Shown here: positions 13,782 to 17,303 of the stretch, piece after piece
How positions within the stretch are numbered: position 1 is the first letter of the stretch
Layout: the number at the start of each line of letters is the position of its first letter
Assembly (NCBI GenBank): GCA_964483635.1
Contig: CAZABS010000020.1
Span: forward strand, 1-17,303
Source of the DNA: CAZABS01 sp964483635
GTDB lineage: Bacteria > Patescibacteriota > Minisyncoccia > Moranbacterales > UBA1568
Reading direction: 5' to 3'
Length of the DNA stretch: 17,303 nt
The notes under the pieces: generated by a model
Told to the model about the DNA's origin: nothing
The model's input: the letters and a program-made list of their open reading frames with translations, nothing else
Databases searched by the model: none
Program-made: the position numbers and the translations under genes

Positions 13782-15245
13782 TTAAAAGGTAAATTTCTTT
13801 CCTGATTTTGTGATACCTTCAAAGAGGACGCCCTTGGATTGCTCGAAGAGGATGAATGGACGATCTTTTGCTTCGATGGTGATACGTTCAAAACGAGAAT
13901 CTTGAAGAAAAGAAGCCTCGATTCCATTGCGCGCCTTCATATGAATGTTTTCAAAAACGACGCCTCGGAGAGGGCTTTCTTGGAGACCCCTCATGGCAAT
14001 GGCGGTATTGGCGTCGGTGCATTGGATATTGCGGAGGGTGATGTTGCGAAAAATTGGGAGAGTATCCGTAGAAGGGAGAATACTGTTTTTTGAGGCGTAC
14101 TCCATATCAAAAAGAATAGCTTCAGACTCTATATGATGCATGGTAATATTTTCAACCGTTATTTTTTCGACAATGCCTCCACGACCCCGAGCGGATTTAA
14201 TCCGGATACCTCGCTTCGTTCCATCAAACACACAGTCAGAAACGGAAACATCTCGAACATCACCTGACATCTCACTGCCAATGACCACTCCGCCATTGCC
14301 ACGTCCGACTCGACAATTGCGAATGATGATGTGCTCCGATGGACGATTCACTCTCCATCCATCTCGATCGAGCCCAGACTTGATGACAATCGCATCATCT
14401 TCGGTATCAAGTGAAGCGTGATCGATGATGATATTGGATGAAGAGTCTATCACTATTCCATCATTGTTGACTCCCAGAGTGTCAACCCTGATGTCATGCA
14501 TGAGGATTTGAGACGAATAGATGGGATGGATGGTCCACATGGGGCCATTTTTGATGGTAAAACCTTCGAGGAGTATATGCGAACAATTGACGAATTGAAT
14601 AAACGAGGGACGGAGCGCATCTTTGGTCGTTCCAAAAATACGTTGTTCAACGGGGACGTTTTCATCGGCCATGCGATAGAGTTTTTCAGTTCCAAACTGC
14701 TGTTCGATCTTCCAATCCCACCAGGCTGATCCCTGACCATTGAGCGTGCCTTGTCCCGTGATGGCTATATTGGAACAATCTTTGGCATATATCAGCGGGG
14801 AATAATTGAAAAGCTCCATTCCTTCATAGCGGGAAAAGACAACAGGAAGGTAATCGCTGAAATTTTGACTAAAGCGGAGTTCAGCATTTTCATCGAGGGC
14901 AAGCGCGATGTAACTTCTGAGATGAATGGGGCCAGTGAGCCAAATACCCTCCGGGATACGGACGGTGCCGCCGCCTTGTTGAGCGCAGGACTCAATGGCT
15001 TTCTGGATAGCCCGAGTATTGAGGGTCACTCCATCACCAAGAGCCCCATATTGTTCGATGGAGCATTCTCGTTCGGGAATTTGGGGAAGTGTTGTTTCGA
15101 AAGAAATCTGATCATTCCCAGGAACAAACGGCGGATTTTCGTGAGTTTGGTTGTAGGTTGTCCAGCCGAAAAACCCCACGGAAAGAAGGAGAGACATCCA
15201 ACCGAGGAAAGCCAAGTATTTTTTGGGAAAATCAAAATGTGTCAT
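13782..15245 (-). CDS. Membrane-anchored glycoside hydrolase family 28 (polygalacturonase-like)
   Basis: Right-handed parallel beta-helix of the GH28 family, which hydrolyses polygalacturonate or related uronic-acid glycans. From ATG 15245 (487 aa): a short cytoplasmic tail, a signal anchor (about 11-29), the pectate-lyase-superfamily start YGALGDGVTLNTRAIQKAI (66-84), then the GH28 motifs. Motif I reads VNNDGI (Asp262), motif II EDDA (Asp283, Asp284), motif III GNGG (316-319) and motif IV RIK (348-350). All three acidic residues and the RIK are kept, but the usual His of GHG is Asn317. It may be active with altered chemistry, act on another glycan, or only bind. ATG 15245 is chosen over an in-frame ATG at 15296 because a promoter lies directly upstream and the signal anchor then starts properly. 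Confidence 0.87.
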   Translation of the reverse strand: MTHFDFPKKYLAFLGWMSLLLSVGFFGWTTYNQTHENPPFVPGNDQISFETTLPQIPERECSIEQYGALGDGVTLNTRAIQKAIESCAQQGGGTVRIPEGIWLTGPIHLRSYIALALDENAELRFSQNFSDYLPVVFSRYEGMELFNYSPLIYAKDCSNIAITGQGTLNGQGSAWWDWKIEQQFGTEKLYRMADENVPVEQRIFGTTKDALRPSFIQFVNCSHILLEGFTIKNGPMWTIHPIYSSQILMHDIRVDTLGVNNDGIVIDSSSNIIIDHASLDTEDDAIVIKSGLDRDGWRVNRPSEHIIIRNCRVGRGNGGVVIGSEMSGDVRDVSVSDCVFDGTKRGIRIKSARGRGGIVEKITVENITMHHIESEAILFDMEYASKNSILPSTDTLPIFRNITLRNIQCTDANTAIAMRGLQESPLRGVVFENIHMKARNGIEASFLQDSRFERITIEAKDRPFILFEQSKGVLFEGITKSGKKFTF

Positions 15246-15251
15246 GTCTCT

Positions 15252-15279
15252 AGCATAGCAATTCAACGAGGCGAGACAA
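15252..15279 (-). promoter_or_regulatory. Promoter of the GH28 gene (leaderless)
   Basis: On the minus strand TTGTCT (15279-15274), 16-base spacer, TATGCT (15257-15252) with TGC before it as an extended -10. Only 6 bases separate the -10 box from the ATG, so the mRNA would start at or next to the start codon. Confidence 0.6.
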
Positions 15280-15281
15280 GC

Positions 15282-15309
15282 TGTGGATTGCGCCAATATG
15301 GTTTATAAT
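15282..15309 (+). promoter_or_regulatory. Promoter of the pilin-like gene
   Basis: TATAAT (15304-15309) is a perfect -10 box; the -35 region (TGTGGA, 15282-15287) is weak. It is back-to-back with the GH28 promoter, with the two -35 regions almost touching. Confidence 0.5.
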
Positions 15310-15333
15310 AGGAGTACATTATTGACTTGAACT

Positions 15334-15846
15334 ATGCCCTACGAAAACCCACTCACCTCAGCAGATTTAAATGCGTTGACAGTTTCATTGTTGACTGGAA
15401 TGCAGACAACGGTAGTGGTACTGGCAGTTGTCTTTATTATTATCGGGGCACTTATTTATCTCACCTCAGCCGGTGATGAGAGCCGCATTACCTGGGCGAA
15501 AAAAGCGATTCTGGCAGCCGTCCTTGGTCTCGCGCTCGCGATTGCGGCGCCAATGTTCCTCCGAGAAATCGGAGTCATTATGGGCTGGACACCGACGAAT
15601 ATCGGTTTTGGCACGTCGTTGACACTGACTGCTCTCCTCGGAAATATCCTCTCGTTCCTCCTCGCTCTGGTTGGAGTCGTAGCACTCATTATGCTCATCA
15701 TCGGAGCGTTCCTCTATATCACGGCCGGAGGTGAGACGGATCGAGCGGATACGGGAAAGAAAATCGTCAAGTTTGCCGTTCTCGGTATCATCGTAACGCT
15801 TGCTGGGCTCGTACTAATACGACAGGTGGCAAGTTTTTTCTCGTAG
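15334..15846 (+). CDS. Tandem pilin-like (T4SS_pilin type) membrane protein
   Basis: 170 aa with four hydrophobic segments (about 22-43, 56-79, 104-129, 144-167). The sequence is a duplication: IIIGALIYLTSAGDESRITWAKKAIL (36-60) matches LIIGAFLYITAGGETDRADTGKKIVK (121-146). Each half is the two-helix unit with a hairpin GxxxYxTxxGxE and basic KK of the VirB2/TrbC-like pilin family (PF18895 type) frequent in Patescibacteria. Single-unit members are usual; this gene has two units fused. Known members are predicted components of type IV secretion or pili, but no other secretion gene is in the window, so the role is open. It has its own promoter, divergent from GH28; the YciB gene follows 22 bases later. 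Confidence 0.75.
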   Translation: MPYENPLTSADLNALTVSLLTGMQTTVVVLAVVFIIIGALIYLTSAGDESRITWAKKAILAAVLGLALAIAAPMFLREIGVIMGWTPTNIGFGTSLTLTALLGNILSFLLALVGVVALIMLIIGAFLYITAGGETDRADTGKKIVKFAVLGIIVTLAGLVLIRQVASFFS

Positions 15847-15868
15847 GGAATTTGATCCTTTCTCATGT

Positions 15869-16441
15869 ATGCTTTTAGATTGGCTCATACAATTTGGACC
15901 TATCACTCTTTTTTTTGTTGTATTTGAACTCACTGGAAAGAATTTTTTTGTCGCGACGGCTCTCTTGATGGTAGCAACGCTTTTTGCGGTGATGACTGAA
16001 TTCAAGGGTCGAAAACAGTTAGCGCTTTTCCCACTTTTTAGTGCGAGTTTCGTTTTCTTTTTTGGTGGAGCGACGCTCTTTTTTCGTGACCCTCAATTTC
16101 TCATCGTAAAAGATACACTTTACGATGGCATTTTTTCAGGAACACTTTTTTTCACGCTCTACCAGAAGCGAAATCTCATGCAGCTATTTTTCCAGAATCT
16201 CTTTGCCCTGAGTGACCGGGGATGGCGAATCCTTGCTCTTCGATGGGCGTACTTTTTTCTGCTATCGGCCGTGCTGAATGAGGTTGTGCGTCATGCGGTT
16301 GAACCAGAAGTGTGGGTTCATTACAAGATGTTCAATACAACCGTACTTCTCCTGTTTGGCGTCTACCAATTTACACTGACTCGTCGAGAGCGTTTACCAG
16401 AAATGACTAATCGCCTTGGGATGCGTATTCGTAAAATATAA
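15869..16441 (+). CDS. YciB/IspZ family inner-membrane protein (septation protein A type)
   Basis: 190 aa, about five to six membrane helices. Seen: the family N-terminus IQFGPITLFFVVFELTG (8-24), the ATAL segment, FFFGGATLFFRDPQFLIVKDTLYDGIFSG (63-91) and the C-terminal WVHYKMFNTTVLLLFGVYQF region. The length fits YciB (about 180 aa). In enterobacteria YciB is linked to envelope integrity and cell-division proteins, but its biochemical role is unclear. Start ATG 15869 gives the correct N-terminus; an out-of-frame ATG lies 4 bases earlier. No Shine-Dalgarno. It is followed by the DUF1295 gene after 10 bases, probably one operon. Confidence 0.85.
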   Translation: MLLDWLIQFGPITLFFVVFELTGKNFFVATALLMVATLFAVMTEFKGRKQLALFPLFSASFVFFFGGATLFFRDPQFLIVKDTLYDGIFSGTLFFTLYQKRNLMQLFFQNLFALSDRGWRILALRWAYFFLLSAVLNEVVRHAVEPEVWVHYKMFNTTVLLLFGVYQFTLTRRERLPEMTNRLGMRIRKI

Positions 16442-16451
16442 ATTTTGCTGT

Positions 16452-17279
16452 ATGTGGGATCAACTGAGTTCAGTAATCATGTTTGCGAGTCTTATCCTCA
16501 GTGGGTATATGCTGGTAGTTTTTTGTGTCGCGTTGTGGAAACAAGATAATTCTCTTGTTGATACTGCCTATGGGATAGGATTCGTATTGGTAACAGTACT
16601 CCTTTTTTCTCGGTGGGAAAACCCGCTCCTTCGGCACAGCCTTCTCCTCTGGATGGTGAGCTTATGGGGAATTCGACTCGCTGTGCGCATTCGTAACAAA
16701 AATTATAAGAAACCTGAAGATTTTCGTTATCGAGCATGGCGCGAGTCTTGGATCAAGCGATCGATGCTCTACTTCTTTTTTCGCAGCTTGATTCAGATCT
16801 ATCTGCTTCAGGCGAGTATTATACTCTTGGTACTTGCTCCAATCCTGATCGCGTTCTCTCAAGCGATACCTCTCTCCTTGCATTTTGTGAACATTCTCGG
16901 ATGCGTTCTCTGGGGAGTGGGGTTTTTCTTCGAAGTGGTTGGCGATGCACAACTCGATACATTTCTCAAAGATCCAAATAATAAAGGGAAAATCATGATG
17001 CGTGGCCTCTGGAAATATACGCGCCATCCAAATTATTTTGGTGAAGCTAGTATGTGGTGGGGAATATGGCTTCTCGTGGTTGATCTTCCCTTGGGTCCGT
17101 TTGCGATTATCAGTCCAATCCTTATCACCTGGCTCCTTCTCAAGGTATCGGGGATTCCGATGCTTGAGGCAAAGTGGCAGGGGAATCCGGAATGGGAAGA
17201 ATATAAACGAACAACCAGCGCTTTCTTCCCCTGGATGCCAAAAAAGTCTATACTACCCTCAAAACCAAACCTTTCATGA
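16452..17279 (+). CDS. DUF1295 membrane protein (steroid 5-alpha-reductase / ICMT-like)
   Basis: 275 aa, about six to seven membrane helices. The diagnostic segment is GLWKYTRHPNYFGE (185-198), shared by DUF1295 proteins and by the steroid reductase and isoprenylcysteine methyltransferase superfamily, where it binds the nucleotide cofactor. The C-terminal EEYKRTTSAFFPWMPK (249-264) is also typical of DUF1295. Substrate unknown; lipid or isoprenoid reduction is the family-based guess. ATG 16452 is chosen because the in-frame ATG at 16416 would overlap the YciB gene by 26 bases. The stop overlaps the next start (ATGA). Confidence 0.87.
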   Translation: MWDQLSSVIMFASLILSGYMLVVFCVALWKQDNSLVDTAYGIGFVLVTVLLFSRWENPLLRHSLLLWMVSLWGIRLAVRIRNKNYKKPEDFRYRAWRESWIKRSMLYFFFRSLIQIYLLQASIILLVLAPILIAFSQAIPLSLHFVNILGCVLWGVGFFFEVVGDAQLDTFLKDPNNKGKIMMRGLWKYTRHPNYFGEASMWWGIWLLVVDLPLGPFAIISPILITWLLLKVSGIPMLEAKWQGNPEWEEYKRTTSAFFPWMPKKSILPSKPNLS

Positions 17280-17303
17280 AACCCCTCTTCTCTCTCCTCT
17301 TCT
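17276..17303 (+). CDS. Start of a further gene, probable secreted protein (cut by window edge)
   Basis: ATG 17276 overlaps the DUF1295 stop (ATGA). The nine visible codons read MKPLFSLLF, which looks like the start of a signal peptide. A TATACT (17249-17254) lies upstream and could give it a promoter with a short leader, though no good -35 is seen. Confidence 0.45.

Noticed and set aside
14751..15308. 185-codon plus-strand frame opposite the GH28 gene
   Set aside because: Shadow of the GH28 coding strand; no promoter and unnatural composition.
1..17303. CRISPR arrays, tRNA or rRNA genes, insertion sequences
   Set aside because: Read for spaced direct repeats, tRNA-like cloverleaf ends, transposase motifs and terminal inverted repeats; none was seen.

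Overview
The window is a scaffold piece of a bacterial genome. It has three 100-base runs of N (1398-1497, 2858-2957, 11890-11989) that mark contig joins of unknown true length. TGA, TAA and TAG all act as stops, so the standard bacterial code applies. Gene content points to Patescibacteria (Candidate Phyla Radiation): a pilin-like protein of the T4SS_pilin type, a sortase beside an LPxTG/DUF11 surface protein, a CAP-domain secreted protein, a free-standing GlmU-type nucleotidyltransferase, and many starts without a Shine-Dalgarno sequence. This is inferred from gene content only; no rRNA or other marker gene lies in the window.

Layout. 1-817: a sugar-nucleotide uridylyltransferase (GlmU N-domain type). 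818-2041: a stretch of very small genes: a 61-aa protein behind a good promoter, a Cys-rich minus-strand fragment cut by gap 1, and three overlapping genes of 70, 58 and 49 codons ending at a terminator. 2083-3045: a promoter-leader-terminator cassette, then a CAP/SCP secreted protein cut by gap 2. 3046-6009: a surface-display pair, namely a 752-aa protein with two extracellular parts and an internal LPLTG sorting motif, overlapped by its probable sortase. 6034-6456: a second promoter-leader-terminator cassette leading into a 57-aa CxxC membrane peptide. 6568-11145: a copper operon, csoR, HMA/DsbD-like/cupredoxin fusion, DUF305 protein, copA, with a self-evident CsoR-type operator inside the csoR promoter. 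11162-13777: a lipoprotein cyclophilin cut by gap 3, then typA/bipA. 13782-15245 (minus strand): a membrane-anchored GH28 family protein that lacks the usual motif-III histidine. 15334-17279: a duplicated pilin-like membrane protein, a YciB/IspZ family protein and a DUF1295 membrane reductase-like protein. A new signal-peptide gene starts at the right edge.

How the parts work together. In the copper operon the likely logic is: Cu(I) binds CsoR (Cys37, His62, Cys66), the repressor leaves the operator, and the products then capture and export copper. CopA pumps Cu(I) out of the cytoplasm, while the cupredoxin-tailed fusion and the His-rich DUF305 protein probably bind copper at or outside the membrane. 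In the surface region the sortase (His123, Cys191, Arg200) overlaps the gene of the only LPxTG protein visible here, which makes that protein the obvious substrate.

The most unusual items are the two-ectodomain LPLTG protein with its sortase, the copper operon with its fusion protein and operator, the unannotated small-gene cluster at 1514-2041, the 57-aa CxxC peptide behind a structured leader, and the two related leader/terminator cassettes.
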